From DATJOJ01 sp035507035 (GTDB lineage: Bacteria; Acidobacteriota; Terriglobia; Terriglobales; Acidobacteriaceae), in contig DATJOJ010000074.1 in assembly GCA_035507035.1 (NCBI GenBank), positions 99,438 through 163,437 on the forward strand: DNA of 64,000 nt, read 5' to 3'. Shown piece by piece: positions 40,497 to 49,342 of the stretch. A model generated the notes under the pieces. It did not search any database and was not told the origin of the DNA. It saw only the letters and a program-made list of their open reading frames with translations. Each line of letters starts with the position of its first letter. Positions within the stretch are counted from its first letter, which is position 1. The translations under genes and the position numbers were made by a program.

Positions 40497-41348
40497 ATGG
40501 CGGATTTGATGTTGACGTCGCGAATGCGCTCTTGGATGGTGGCCGAGATACCGCACTTGGAGTGTTTTCGGGGTGTGGGCTTCGTCCACGAATATCCCCG
40601 GCACAGCCATTCGACCTGGGCCATTGGTATTGTGGATGAAGGTATCGGTGGCATTTGGCATCGTGGATCGAATGAGTTCCTCGGCCCCGGAACCGTAATC
40701 GCCGTAAACCCTGGCACAGTTCATACGGGCTATCCGCTACAAAAAACCGGGATAAGCCATTCGATGCTGTATGTCGGTGACGAATTGGTGAGGAATGTTT
40801 TGTCCGACGCTGCCGCTTCGCCGATATTCCCACAGGCAAGCATTCAGGATTCCGACCTGGCATTTCGCTTATGCGGTGTTTGCCGCTTGCTGGAATCGGA
40901 CGGTTCCACCCTCGCAGTCGAAACGAAATTGTTTGCCGTTCTAAGTTGCCTCTTCGTCCGGCACGCCCACGTTTGCGTTCGTCAGGAGACCGGAGTCGAG
41001 CCACGGCATATAGCTGTGATCCAGGAGTATCTGCGCGCTAATCTTCGCCGCAACGTCGCGTTGAGCGAGCTTGCCCGACTCACGGGATTATCGAAAGCGT
41101 ATTTGATTCGTTCCTTTTGCCGCGCGGTGGGCATGCCTCCGTACGCATGGCTTATCCAATTGAGAATCGACATGGCCAGAGAACGTCTTAAGAAGGGCAC
41201 TCGAATTTGTGATTTGGCGCTAGAGCTGGGCTTCGCAGATCAGAGTCATTTCCATCGACGGTTCAAACGGCTTACTGGGATGACCCCTGCCGCCTACGCA
41301 GAAGATCACTATCGTTCAAGACAGGGGCAAGCGCAGCTGACAGGATGA
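40497..41348 (+). CDS. AraC family transcriptional regulator
   Basis: A 283-residue regulator starting at the ATG at 40497, which has a GGAGAG site; the open frame extends 23 codons upstream but without a site. The N-terminal part (about 1-160) is a cupin-type ligand-binding domain (FVHEYPRHSHSTWAIGIVDEG, FLGPGTVIAVNPGTVHTGYP). The C-terminal 110 residues contain two helix-turn-helix motifs (NVALSELARLTGLSKAYLIR and ICDLALELGFADQSHFHRRF), ending with the family's KRLTGMTPAAY. The ligand is unknown. It is 49 bp upstream of the CPBP gene on the same strand, which it may regulate. Confidence 0.92.
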   Translation: MADLMLTSRMRSWMVAEIPHLECFRGVGFVHEYPRHSHSTWAIGIVDEGIGGIWHRGSNEFLGPGTVIAVNPGTVHTGYPLQKTGISHSMLYVGDELVRNVLSDAAASPIFPQASIQDSDLAFRLCGVCRLLESDGSTLAVETKLFAVLSCLFVRHAHVCVRQETGVEPRHIAVIQEYLRANLRRNVALSELARLTGLSKAYLIRSFCRAVGMPPYAWLIQLRIDMARERLKKGTRICDLALELGFADQSHFHRRFKRLTGMTPAAYAEDHYRSRQGQAQLTG

Positions 41349-41397
41349 GGGGAAACCGGTTCTGGCCAGGCGCAAGAACCGTATTATTGGAGCGTTT

Positions 41398-42336
41398 ATG
41401 ACCAATCCTCAACCTGACTTACCCACGGAAGGAATTTCTGCCAGCGACCCTATGTCTGTTGCCCCACTTCCGAAACCAAGCAGCATGTTCATGGGGCCTG
41501 ATGGCCTGCGATCGGGATGGGGCCTCCTGCTTTATCTGGGCATGGTTGTTGCCCTGGTGTTGTTGGCATTACGCGGCTTGAGCAAGCCGTTGCATGCGCT
41601 CAAAGGCAGCGTCTGGCAGCCTCTGGTGCAGGAAGCACTTCTTGCCATGGTTGCTTTTCTGCCAGCGCTGGTGATGGCCAGAATTGAGAAACGCAATTTT
41701 GGAGCTTATGGCCTGCCGAGCGCGCAAGCGTTTGGGCGCAGATTCTTTGCCGGACTGCTCTGGGGATTTTCTGCGTTGACGGTTTTGCTGTGCGTTTTGC
41801 GTGTGAGTGGCAGCTTCTACTTTGGTTCGGCGGAAATTCATGGAGCGCGCGCAGCGAAGTTTGCCCTGTTCTGGGCCGCTGTAGTGATATTGGTGGGGTT
41901 TTTTGAGGAATTTTTCTTTCGCGGCTATACGCTGTTCACGCTCACCCGCGGCATAGGATTTTGGCCGAGCGCGGTGTTGTTATCGATCTTGTTCGGCTTG
42001 GCGCACTCGGGGAACCCAGGAGAAAGCTGGCGGGGTGAGGTTTCCGTGGGATTAATGGGGCTGTTCTGCTGTTTTACGCTGCTGCGTACCGGAACGCTCT
42101 GGTTCGCCGTCGGCTTCCATGCGGCATTTGATTGGGGGGAGTTCTATTTTTATGGCACTCCGAATAGCGGTACGCCCGCCACGGGGCATCTCCTGAACTC
42201 ATCGTTCCACGGTCCTGCGTGGCTCACGGGAGGATCGGTGGGTCCGGAAGCAAGCGTGTTGGCGTTTGTGCTGATTGGGCTGGCGTTTTTGGCGTTCCAT
42301 TTAGCGTTTCCTGCCAGGGAAGATGCACCTGCCTAA
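41398..42336 (+). CDS. CPBP family intramembrane metalloprotease
   Basis: A 312-residue membrane protein of the CPBP/CAAX-protease-like (Abi) family. After a 35-residue polar N-terminus there are six to eight hydrophobic helices. The glutamate motif FFEEFFFRGYTLF, the FGLAHSGNPG histidine motif and HAAFDWGEF form the family's metal site. Eukaryotic relatives cleave prenylated proteins; bacterial ones are often linked to bacteriocin immunity or membrane-protein maturation, so function here is open. A truncated copy of its first 16 codons lies 1.2 kb upstream at 40196. The gene ends within the tRNA-Phe-bracketed segment. Confidence 0.92.
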   Translation: MTNPQPDLPTEGISASDPMSVAPLPKPSSMFMGPDGLRSGWGLLLYLGMVVALVLLALRGLSKPLHALKGSVWQPLVQEALLAMVAFLPALVMARIEKRNFGAYGLPSAQAFGRRFFAGLLWGFSALTVLLCVLRVSGSFYFGSAEIHGARAAKFALFWAAVVILVGFFEEFFFRGYTLFTLTRGIGFWPSAVLLSILFGLAHSGNPGESWRGEVSVGLMGLFCCFTLLRTGTLWFAVGFHAAFDWGEFYFYGTPNSGTPATGHLLNSSFHGPAWLTGGSVGPEASVLAFVLIGLAFLAFHLAFPAREDAPA

Positions 42337-42355
42337 GCGGGAACGATGACCCAGA

Positions 42356-42526
42356 TCACACCGGAGTTACGGCGATTTCTACCGGAGTCGGGCAGACATA
42401 TTTTCCGTCAGCATCGACATCGACCACAGGCTGTGTTGTGAGCTGGAATCTCTTCTGCTGGAAGTATTCGACTTGCGGAAATTTCCGGTGCGAGCCGCTG
42501 TGCACGGACGGAAATAGCCGCACCAT
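42356..42526 (-). CDS. Possible small ORF or gene remnant (56 aa)
   Basis: From the ATG at 42526 the minus strand encodes 56 residues including KFPQVEYFQQKRFQLTTQP and VVDVDADGKYVCPTPVEIAV. Charged and hydrophobic residues alternate as in a beta-rich domain, which looks more protein-like than random translation. I see no clear ribosome site. It could be the C-terminal relic of a longer gene. It ends 20 bp from the convergent CPBP gene. Confidence 0.35.
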   Translation of the reverse strand: MVRLFPSVHSGSHRKFPQVEYFQQKRFQLTTQPVVDVDADGKYVCPTPVEIAVTPV

Positions 42527-42529
42527 GCT

Positions 42530-42550
42530 CGCGAACCATTCGCGAACATC
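42530..42550. repeat. 21-bp direct repeat (second copy)
   Basis: Identical to 40028-40048; a third GCGAAC follows immediately. Confidence 0.6.
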
Positions 42551-42665
42551 CGCGAACCGAATTCAGCCCAAATCAGCCTACACAGGCCCAAACGGAGATC
42601 GGCGCAAGTCCAGCCGCATCAGCGTCATGCGTTGATTCTGAACCGCTTCGGCAATTCGGTAGACG

Positions 42666-42714
42666 GCCCTGAAAAGGCTGGCGTCGGCGGTTCAACTCCG
42701 TCCCTGGCCACCAT
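42666..42714 (+). repeat. 49-bp duplicate of the 3' half of tRNA-Phe (att-like)
   Basis: Bases identical to 39775-39823: from the anticodon stem through the anticodon loop, T-arm and CCA, plus one T. It lacks the 5' half, so it is not a working tRNA. A copy of a tRNA 3' half downstream of the real gene is the usual mark left by an integrating element (attR/attL). Confidence 0.9.
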
Positions 42715-43239
42715 AACGTCTCAAGTCTTCGCCTTACCCGGGGACCTTTGCTACAAATGTCTGGAGTTGCTCTCGTTGGGCATCTTCCTCGAAGACGGGC
42801 GACCAGGATTGTTCCCTCCATCGATTCTCGTTCTGCGGGATACACGTCGGTAATGTGACTCTCCAAAACCCACCATTTTCAAGATGTTCAGGGTGCCTGG
42901 CGTCTGCGACACGTGCAGCAACCAAATAGCTCGCTGGGATCATCGAACTCCTTAAAGCTGAATTGTTTCGGAGGTGAACATTGAAGAACAGTCTCTGCAC
43001 AGCGACCCGCGATTTGATGTTGTTCTGGCGAAGGCTCGCGAAACCAGCAGCGCCGGGCAAAAATAGTCGATGCTGCCCGCGTGGTTATGAGTCGCAAACG
43101 GGATTTATCATCAAGGGATTGAGCAGGTGAAGCGTGGCCCAAGGGATCGAATCGATGGATAGCTTTGGTGGAAAGGCGCGAAGAAGCAGGCAGAAGTCTC
43201 TTCTCCGCGCCCCTTTCTCAGGCAAAATGTTTCTACTCG

Positions 43240-44031
43240 TTAGCGGGCGTAGCAGCTGATTGCGTTATAGAGCAACTGCTCATCATCGCCGCCGATGGTG
43301 TTGTATTCCGGCATGTTCGAAACATAGATCGAAATGACTTTGTTTTTGTGGAAACCGCTGATCACGCCAACGTAGCTATCCGATTGGGCTCCTGCCTTCG
43401 CCTTGCCCAGGTTTCCCGTCCACGATCCACTCGCGGGAACCTGACTGTTGTTAAATCCGTTGGACGTCCACGTGCTCGGAATCTTGTTAAATAAGCAGGC
43501 TTTCGCCACTTGGGTGAACTGGTTATCGATGGTGGCTGTAGTGTCTGTCAGGGTGGACGACAGACCGAAGAGTGGCGCCAGTGCGCGGTTGTCGATGTTT
43601 GCCGGGGAGTACTGGAACGTCGCATATGTGGCCAAAATCGGATGCCCCGCCTCGACGTACTCGGCAAGCGCGTCGACTTCAGTTGACGAGTACTGTTTCA
43701 CACCTCCTGCAGGGTCACTCAGGATAATCACATCGGCATTGGAGCTGACCAAATCTTGATAGGTGAAATCGCTGTCGATCAGGGTTGTGTAATCGACGGA
43801 AACTGGAATGGTTCCGTAGGTGGACCAATTGGCGTTCAGGTCAGCCCAAACGGGGTTGTTTCCCCAGGACTTTACGATGATCGCGGTCACAGTGTTGGCG
43901 GGGCGCGCAATCCTTTGCTGAACCGCCGGGGCTTGCGCCAAGCTGTTGCGGGGTGGGGATGCTTCCTGGGCAATCGCAGTTGAAGCGATCATGAGGGTCA
44001 AGAAACTAATCACGAACAGTTTTTTCGACAT
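43240..44031 (-). CDS. Secreted protein with a ThuA/glutamine-amidotransferase-like fold, unknown
   Basis: A 263-residue exported protein. The ATG at 44031 has an AGAGG site and gives the signal peptide MSKKLFVISFLTLMIASTAI. The mature part reads AIIVKSWGNNPVWADLNANW, SNADVIILSDPAGGVKQYSS and ALAEYVEAGHPILATYATF, a pattern like ThuA or GATase1-like Rossmann folds that lack the nucleophile Cys. Two cysteines near the middle and C-terminus may pair. No close family recognised; stands alone downstream of the membrane protein gene. Confidence 0.7.
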   Translation of the reverse strand: MSKKLFVISFLTLMIASTAIAQEASPPRNSLAQAPAVQQRIARPANTVTAIIVKSWGNNPVWADLNANWSTYGTIPVSVDYTTLIDSDFTYQDLVSSNADVIILSDPAGGVKQYSSTEVDALAEYVEAGHPILATYATFQYSPANIDNRALAPLFGLSSTLTDTTATIDNQFTQVAKACLFNKIPSTWTSNGFNNSQVPASGSWTGNLGKAKAGAQSDSYVGVISGFHKNKVISIYVSNMPEYNTIGGDDEQLLYNAISCYAR

Positions 44032-44175
44032 ATCAAACCTCTGCAAGGGGAAATTGACTAATTCGAGCATCGGATACTTTACACCCGAATCGCCGTTATT
44101 ACACGGGGAATTACATTGCTAGCCTGAGGGCTGTGACGGACAGAAGGCTTTCATTCCACTGCGGCGGCGCGACTT

Positions 44176-44805
44176 CTAGAGAATGTTGACAGCTCGAGCC
44201 GCGAGAAGGACGAGAATCGAAAGGGAGATCAGCGATTGCAGCATCGTGGCCACTTTAGCCCATCGTGAGAGAACGGCAGTGTCGGTCGGCGAAAAAGCGG
44301 TGCTGGTGTTGAATGAAATGAAGAGATAGTCGAGAAACTGCGGTGACCAGCCGGTGTACTCCTCGCGGTCATTAGCAAGCTGAGGGAAGAGAAACGCGCT
44401 CGCGATCTTGCAGCGAGAATGATCGCGGCCCAAGGGCCCGCCGGCGTCGAGCTTCCAGTACCACAAAGCGAAGACCAGAACGTTACTGATCCATAAAGCT
44501 AAGGCTGAGCGTAAGAGTGCCTTGGGCATCTCGCGATGAGAGGGAATACCCTGAATGAGGAAGATGAGCGAGGCGATCAGCGACACGGTGATGAGTGCGA
44601 GCGCGGCGAAGGTCAACATTCGTGTGATTTTGAAGTAGCCGCGGCTATTGGTGATCACGATGGGAATCATGAGCACCAAGATCACTGCCAGGAGCAGCCA
44701 GCCCGGCCCTACCGAAAGAGGCTCGGGCAGAGCCCAGAAGACCCCGGCTGCGGACAGCATCGCGAGGAAAGCAGGCCATCGTGGTTCGCGCGTCGACATG
44801 CTCAT
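44176..44805 (-). CDS. Multi-helix membrane protein, possibly DUF1345-like
   Basis: A 209-residue integral membrane protein with about six helices: AFLAMLSAAGVFWAL, WLLLAVILVLMIPIVI, MLTFAALALITVSLIASLIF, ALALWISNVLVFALWYW, YLFISFNTSTAFSP and LISLSILVLLAARAVNIL. The segment FNTSTAFSPTDTAVLSRWAK resembles the C-terminal part of DUF1345 family proteins, which look like two-helix ion-channel pores. Function unknown. It is on the minus strand, 144 bp upstream of the ThuA-like gene. Confidence 0.72.
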   Translation of the reverse strand: MSMSTREPRWPAFLAMLSAAGVFWALPEPLSVGPGWLLLAVILVLMIPIVITNSRGYFKITRMLTFAALALITVSLIASLIFLIQGIPSHREMPKALLRSALALWISNVLVFALWYWKLDAGGPLGRDHSRCKIASAFLFPQLANDREEYTGWSPQFLDYLFISFNTSTAFSPTDTAVLSRWAKVATMLQSLISLSILVLLAARAVNIL

Positions 44806-45035
44806 AGCAAGGGCGTTCAGTGAAGTCTATATCTAGCTTCGGGATGCCGCCAAGGGTCGAGTGGCTACTAGTCGCCGAGGTTTCGCACACGAGCGGAAAC
44901 TACAATCTTAGGCCAGCGGATTATTGACGCTAACAGGATCTTGCCACGTTGCGGCATCTGTTCTCCGGAATCTGAGCGCTACGGAATAACTTTCCTTGAC
45001 AAGTCTTCACGTTGACGCAATGAGGGCATAGAAAC

Positions 45036-45057
45036 GGCGGCCTCTTGCGAGGCCGCC
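45036..45057 (-). terminator. Terminator of the TonB-dependent receptor gene
   Basis: GGCGGCCTC-TTGC-GAGGCCGCC, a perfect 9-bp GC stem just after the receptor stop on the minus strand, followed on that strand by GTTTCTAT. Confidence 0.75.
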
Positions 45058-45081
45058 TCGTGGGAGCATGATCATCTCGGG

Positions 45082-48000
45082 TTAGAAGATGAGTTTGGCT
45101 TGCATTTGAATCAACCGGCCGGTTACGCCAGCGCCTTGGAAGGCGCCGTACGGAGTAGTCGGCGGAGCTGCGGTGACAAAGAGCTGTCCGAAGTTCGGAG
45201 CAGCCACGTTGTTGGCGGGAGTAAAGAAGTTGGGATGGTTGAGCACGTTGAACATGTTTGCGCCCAACTGCAACTTCACTCGTTCGGTCACCAGGAAGTT
45301 CTTCATCAAGGTGAAATCGGTGTTGAAGTACTGCGGCGAGCGGAAGTAGTTGCGCGCTACGTTGTTCCAGTTGTTCTGCCCACCGGGTACCCCAAACGGC
45401 GCAGCAAATTGCGACGCCGACAAGCACTGGGTTGGTGCGACAGCATAGTTCGACCCAGGATTGTCGCAGCCCGTGCCGTTCGATCCACCGAGGAATTCGG
45501 CGATCGGACCGCCTTCGGTTCCGAGGTTGACAATCTGGGGTTCGACGGTGAGGGCGGTAAACGGTACTCCGCTGTGCGCGAAGAACGTACCCGCAACACC
45601 CCAGCCTCCAAGGGCGAGTTCCGTCAACCGGTTCTGGAAGCGATGCGGCATGTTCCAGACGTAGTTGGCGGTGAAATTGTGCCGGGCGTCGGAGTCTGAT
45701 GGCCCGTAGCTTCCGGCGTCGAAATTAAACGGATTTACCTGGCGTCCAAGGCTGTTCAGCACGCTGTACGTCGCGCCAGGGTTGGTGCTGGTCAGATCAT
45801 CCAGAGAGTGCGAGAAGGTGTAGTTCGCACTCATTTGGAAGCCGTACGACATTCTGCGAGTGAAGGTTGCGGTCACTCCGTTGTAGTTGGAGCGGCCAAT
45901 GCTGGAGAGTTCGTTGATGACCCCAAAGCGCGGATCGGGTGCGGTTCCGACGGGGAGGCCGCCGAAGGGAAGCGATCCGGGAGCCAGGTAGGCGTTCAGT
46001 CCGGGGTTTTGAACCAAAGCGTCATACCCGTGGGTGCCCACATAGTTCAGGTTGAGAGACATTTTTGGTCCGAAGGCCTGCTGAAGTTCGAAGTTCCACT
46101 CCAGATACTTCGGATTGTTGATGTGGTTCGCCATGGAGAAGTACTGCGGTGGCTGAAATGCGGGATTGGCTGCCGTGATCGAAGCGAGCGTACCACCGGA
46201 AGCGAAGCCGCTCAGGAACGACGCGTTGTCGGCTGCCGCAGTTGAGGTCACACTGCCCGGTGCGGAAGGCGCCAAGGGATTTGGGGTTCCGAATTTGCCC
46301 GGAAGCACCTGGAAAATATTCGTGGTGGGCGAGTTCTCGTACATGCTGTCGAGCAAAAGGCCCTGATACAGATCCGAAAAGACTCCAATGCCGCCGCGGA
46401 ACACGGTGTTGCTGAGCCCATTCGGGCTGTAGGTGAAGCCCAAGCGAGGCTGCAAGGCGAGCTTCTCAATATTCGGAAATGCCGAGTGTTGATCGGAGAG
46501 GATCGCCTGGTTGTATGGGATGTCAACGTTGTGGCTGATCTGGGAGAACGGGTTGTCGAGGCGGGCAAAGCAGTCGCTTTGACAAACCGCGTTCGAGTTA
46601 CGATCACCACGCAACGCCAGTGTCAGTTTCAGATTGGAACTTACTCTCCACTCATCCTGGAAATACAGACCCATGCTGTAAAACGCCAGGGGTGCCTCTG
46701 GAGCTGAGGTGAAGACCTGAAGGTAACTGTCGTTTGGGTACAAGGGTGTGCCGTTGACGAAGTCACTCAGGCTGGTGAAGGTCATGAAGCCGCCGCTGGC
46801 TAGCTGTGCGTCGTAGTCCGAGATGTCATCCCGCCGGAAGTTGATACCCATCTTGAAGGTATGCGCACCCTTGGTGATGGACAAATCGTCGGTGACCTGT
46901 GCCATGGTGGAATGGCGACCCTGCGGAAAATCTAAGTCAGGAGCGTTCACTTGCGTGCCGCCGAGAGTTGACATGAGATTGTTTCCCGCAAACAGAATTG
47001 AGCTCATTCCCAGTGTCGAGAGAACCGCTGCCTGGCCGGAATCCGGTAGAAAAACCGCGCTGTACCAGAGACCGGAAACGATCAGGTTGTTGACCATGGT
47101 CGGCGAGAATACGTGTGTCTCGTTGATCTGACCTTCGTATTCGGGCTGATTGCTGTCGCTGCTGAATATTCTTGGGTCGATCAAGTCGGTTCCCGTGGCT
47201 TGCTCGCCGCGGTCCATCTTGAAGCGGCCAAAAAGTTTGTCGGAGTTGGAAATGTTGTAGTCGATACGCGTGGTGAGCAACCACTCTTTATTCTGGTTTA
47301 CACCAGACGTGTCGGTCGAAAATAAACAGGGTTGTTGTCCGGCGCCGCCGCCAAAAGGCAGTCCGCCAAGCAGGCTGGCCGCTCCGGCGTAATCAGCGCA
47401 ACCCCCGGCTCCCGTGGAATCGAAGGCCCCGATGTTATTGGGCGCAGCTGCGCCTGCCGCGTAGCTGGGCGCACCCTGGTAGAGATTCATCAGATTCTTG
47501 TAATAGGACAATTGCGCCGGTTGAGTGGCCGCAATGTTGCCAAGGATCTGATTCGCAAAGTTCGGCGTAGGCAGGAAAATCCGCTGCACGCTTGGCAGTT
47601 CATAACGCAACCCTTCCTGATCCGCATAGAAGAAGAGTTTGTCCTTGACGATGGGTCCGCCGAAGGAAGCGGCCCATTGATTGGCGACGGCAAATGGCGA
47701 CTGGTTCGGAGCCCCAGAGGCGATCTGACCGGACTTTAAGAACCATTCGTTGGCGTTGAAGCCGCTGCTGTTGAACCAGTAGTTGGCATTGCCATGAAAG
47801 GCATTGCTACCGGACTTGGTCGAGTAATCGACTTGCACGCCGGCCTGGCGGCCATATTGGCCGGTGTAACCATTGCTGACAACCGCGACTTCCTGCACTT
47901 CGTTTTGCCCCAGCAGCAGGTTGGAAGAGCCGGAGTTGTTCAGGTTCAGGAACGGATCGTTTACATCGTTACCGTTCAAGGTGAACAGGTTCGAAGTGGC

Positions 48001-48555
48001 GGGCAATCCAAACGCGCTGAAATTGCCGTATCCGAAGCCGGCCTGAGTATTCATCAGGACGCCAGGCGCAGTCTGCGCATAGCTGGTGATGTCACCGCCA
48101 GGGTTGGGCAGGTTTTCGATTTGCGTCGGGGTGAAGGTGGTCGAGATGTTGGCGTCTTCCGTTTGTAGCAGAGGCGCCGTTCCCGTCACTTCGACAGTTT
48201 CTGAAGCATTGCCGACCGCCAGTTTAATGTTGACTGGCGTGACCTGGCCCAGCAGGACGTCTACTTTCTGAGCGACGCCACGGAAGCCACTCTGGGCGAT
48301 GCTGACCGTATAGTTGCCGGGTTTGAGCAGCGGGAAGTTGTAGAGACCGGTGGTGCCGGTCGTGGTGGTTTGAGTTTCACCGGTGCTATTACTTTTCAGG
48401 GTGAGGGTAGCATCGGGCACGACTGCACCGCTTGGGTCCGTGACCGTGCCGGAAATTCCGCCCGTCACAATGTTCTGCGCGAGGAGCGTGCTCGGTACCA
48501 GTAGCGCGAGCGCGATCAGCAGAACAAGCGACTTGGCTAAGCAAGTAAATCGCAT
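45082..48555 (-). CDS. Oar-like TonB-dependent receptor with N-terminal carboxypeptidase-regulatory domain
   Basis: A 1157-residue outer-membrane protein typical of Acidobacteriota. The ATG at 48555 has GGAGGATGG upstream and gives a signal peptide (LVLLIALALLVPSTLLAQ). Residues about 30-110 are a carboxypeptidase-regulatory Ig-like fold (GGISGTVTDPSGAVVPDATL), then a TonB plug domain (VTGTAPLLQTEDANISTTF; GYTGQYGRQAGVQVDYSTKS) and a large beta-barrel ending MQAKLIF with a terminal Phe. These receptors import large substrates such as glycans or peptides, but the ligand is unknown. No TonB or sus-type partner is adjacent. A strong terminator follows. Confidence 0.95.
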   Translation of the reverse strand: MRFTCLAKSLVLLIALALLVPSTLLAQNIVTGGISGTVTDPSGAVVPDATLTLKSNSTGETQTTTTGTTGLYNFPLLKPGNYTVSIAQSGFRGVAQKVDVLLGQVTPVNIKLAVGNASETVEVTGTAPLLQTEDANISTTFTPTQIENLPNPGGDITSYAQTAPGVLMNTQAGFGYGNFSAFGLPATSNLFTLNGNDVNDPFLNLNNSGSSNLLLGQNEVQEVAVVSNGYTGQYGRQAGVQVDYSTKSGSNAFHGNANYWFNSSGFNANEWFLKSGQIASGAPNQSPFAVANQWAASFGGPIVKDKLFFYADQEGLRYELPSVQRIFLPTPNFANQILGNIAATQPAQLSYYKNLMNLYQGAPSYAAGAAAPNNIGAFDSTGAGGCADYAGAASLLGGLPFGGGAGQQPCLFSTDTSGVNQNKEWLLTTRIDYNISNSDKLFGRFKMDRGEQATGTDLIDPRIFSSDSNQPEYEGQINETHVFSPTMVNNLIVSGLWYSAVFLPDSGQAAVLSTLGMSSILFAGNNLMSTLGGTQVNAPDLDFPQGRHSTMAQVTDDLSITKGAHTFKMGINFRRDDISDYDAQLASGGFMTFTSLSDFVNGTPLYPNDSYLQVFTSAPEAPLAFYSMGLYFQDEWRVSSNLKLTLALRGDRNSNAVCQSDCFARLDNPFSQISHNVDIPYNQAILSDQHSAFPNIEKLALQPRLGFTYSPNGLSNTVFRGGIGVFSDLYQGLLLDSMYENSPTTNIFQVLPGKFGTPNPLAPSAPGSVTSTAAADNASFLSGFASGGTLASITAANPAFQPPQYFSMANHINNPKYLEWNFELQQAFGPKMSLNLNYVGTHGYDALVQNPGLNAYLAPGSLPFGGLPVGTAPDPRFGVINELSSIGRSNYNGVTATFTRRMSYGFQMSANYTFSHSLDDLTSTNPGATYSVLNSLGRQVNPFNFDAGSYGPSDSDARHNFTANYVWNMPHRFQNRLTELALGGWGVAGTFFAHSGVPFTALTVEPQIVNLGTEGGPIAEFLGGSNGTGCDNPGSNYAVAPTQCLSASQFAAPFGVPGGQNNWNNVARNYFRSPQYFNTDFTLMKNFLVTERVKLQLGANMFNVLNHPNFFTPANNVAAPNFGQLFVTAAPPTTPYGAFQGAGVTGRLIQMQAKLIF

Positions 48556-48973
48556 AATCCATCCTCCAATTTTGTGTGAACGAAAGTTACGAACATCAAA
48601 CTGGATGGGAGTAAAGCAAAAGGAAGGCCGATTAAGCGGTGTGTGTTCTGAACGGTTTAGAGGAGTTGGTTGAGAATGAATCCGCAGCCACGGAACAAGC
48701 GTAGTCGAGACCAAATTCGAACTCAGCAGCGTGGAGTTCTGAATTTGTCATCTCGTTGGTGGTTTTTTGTTGAAGTACTTCTTCGCGTAGGGACGGGCGA
48801 AGAATCTGCAGATTCCAGTAGACCCTCGTAGAGTCAAATGGGAGGTCGGACTTATAATTTTCTAAATTTCGGCGATGTCGAATTCGCACTCGCTCGCTCG
48901 TCATAAATATAGGTACGGTCATACACCGGAGAGAACTCAGTCATACACCAAATAGGTGTGAAAGGTGGGAAAC
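48556..48973. other. Divergent regulatory region between the receptor and the ECF42 operon
   Basis: About 420 bp. It contains the receptor's ribosome site at one end and two direct repeats plus a small inverted repeat (48918-48959) at the other. A 96-codon minus-strand frame inside (48632-48922) has no resemblance to known proteins and is not called. Confidence 0.45.
48918..48959 (+). promoter_or_regulatory. Tandem GTCATACACC repeats upstream of the ECF42 operon
   Basis: GTCATACACC occurs at 48918-48927 and again at 48940-48949, 22 bp apart (about two helical turns); the second copy overlaps the inverted repeat ACACC-AAATA-GGTGT. They end 14 bp before the YCII start codon, so they may be an operator or overlap the promoter. 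Confidence 0.45.
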
Positions 48974-49342
48974 ATGCAATTTGCCTTGCTAATCTGCGAA
49001 GCTCCAGAAGCGTTTGCGATGCGGAAGAACGACGACAACGATCCTTATCTGGGCGCCTGGAGGGCTTACTACAAAGCCGTGGTCGATGCCGGTATTTATG
49101 TAGGTGGCGATGCGCTTGACGTTCCAGACACTGGCACGACGGTTCGCGTGAACCAGGGAAAGCGGCGCGTACAAGATGGGCCGTACGCCGACACCAAGGA
49201 GCAACTGGCGGGGTTCATGGTGCTGGAACTTCCCTCGCTTGACGCAGCGCTGGATTGGGCAGCGCGCTGCCCGGCAGCGTCGTTGGGTGCGGTGGAAGTG
49301 CGGCCGCTCGCACATGAAAGGAAGATACAGATTACCGGATGA
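48974..49342 (+). CDS. YCII-related (DGPF domain) protein
   Basis: A 122-residue cytosolic protein beginning MQFALLICEAPEAFA with AGGTGG just upstream of the ATG at 48974 (a GTG at 48965 is weaker). The middle holds RRVQDGPYADTKEQLAGFMV, the DGPF-type motif of the YCII-related family; the end has PAASLGAVEVRPL. Genes of this type are the usual companion of ECF42 sigma factors, and the next gene is one. The start of that gene overlaps its stop by 4 bp (ATGA), showing tight coupling. Molecular function unproven; may bind a small ligand. Confidence 0.92.
   Translation: MQFALLICEAPEAFAMRKNDDNDPYLGAWRAYYKAVVDAGIYVGGDALDVPDTGTTVRVNQGKRRVQDGPYADTKEQLAGFMVLELPSLDAALDWAARCPAASLGAVEVRPLAHERKIQITG

Larger units (their letters stand above)
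42337..43239. other. 903-bp region without a confident gene
   Basis: It holds the possible 56-codon ORF (42356-42526), the second 21-bp repeat (42530-42550) and the tRNA-Phe fragment (42666-42714). From 42715 to 43239 no convincing gene was seen on either strand; the 108-codon minus-strand frame at 42734-43060 has no family resemblance. Confidence 0.5.

Noticed and set aside
42666..42714. A second tRNA-Phe
   Set aside because: Only the 3' 49 bases are present; the acceptor and D-arm 5' halves are missing, so it is a duplicate fragment.
42734..43060. 108-codon minus-strand frame in the gene-poor region
   Set aside because: No ribosome site, no family resemblance, odd composition; noted only as unexplained sequence.
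48632..48922. 96-codon minus-strand frame upstream of the TonB-dependent receptor
   Set aside because: Overlaps the regulatory region of the receptor and has no protein-like motif.
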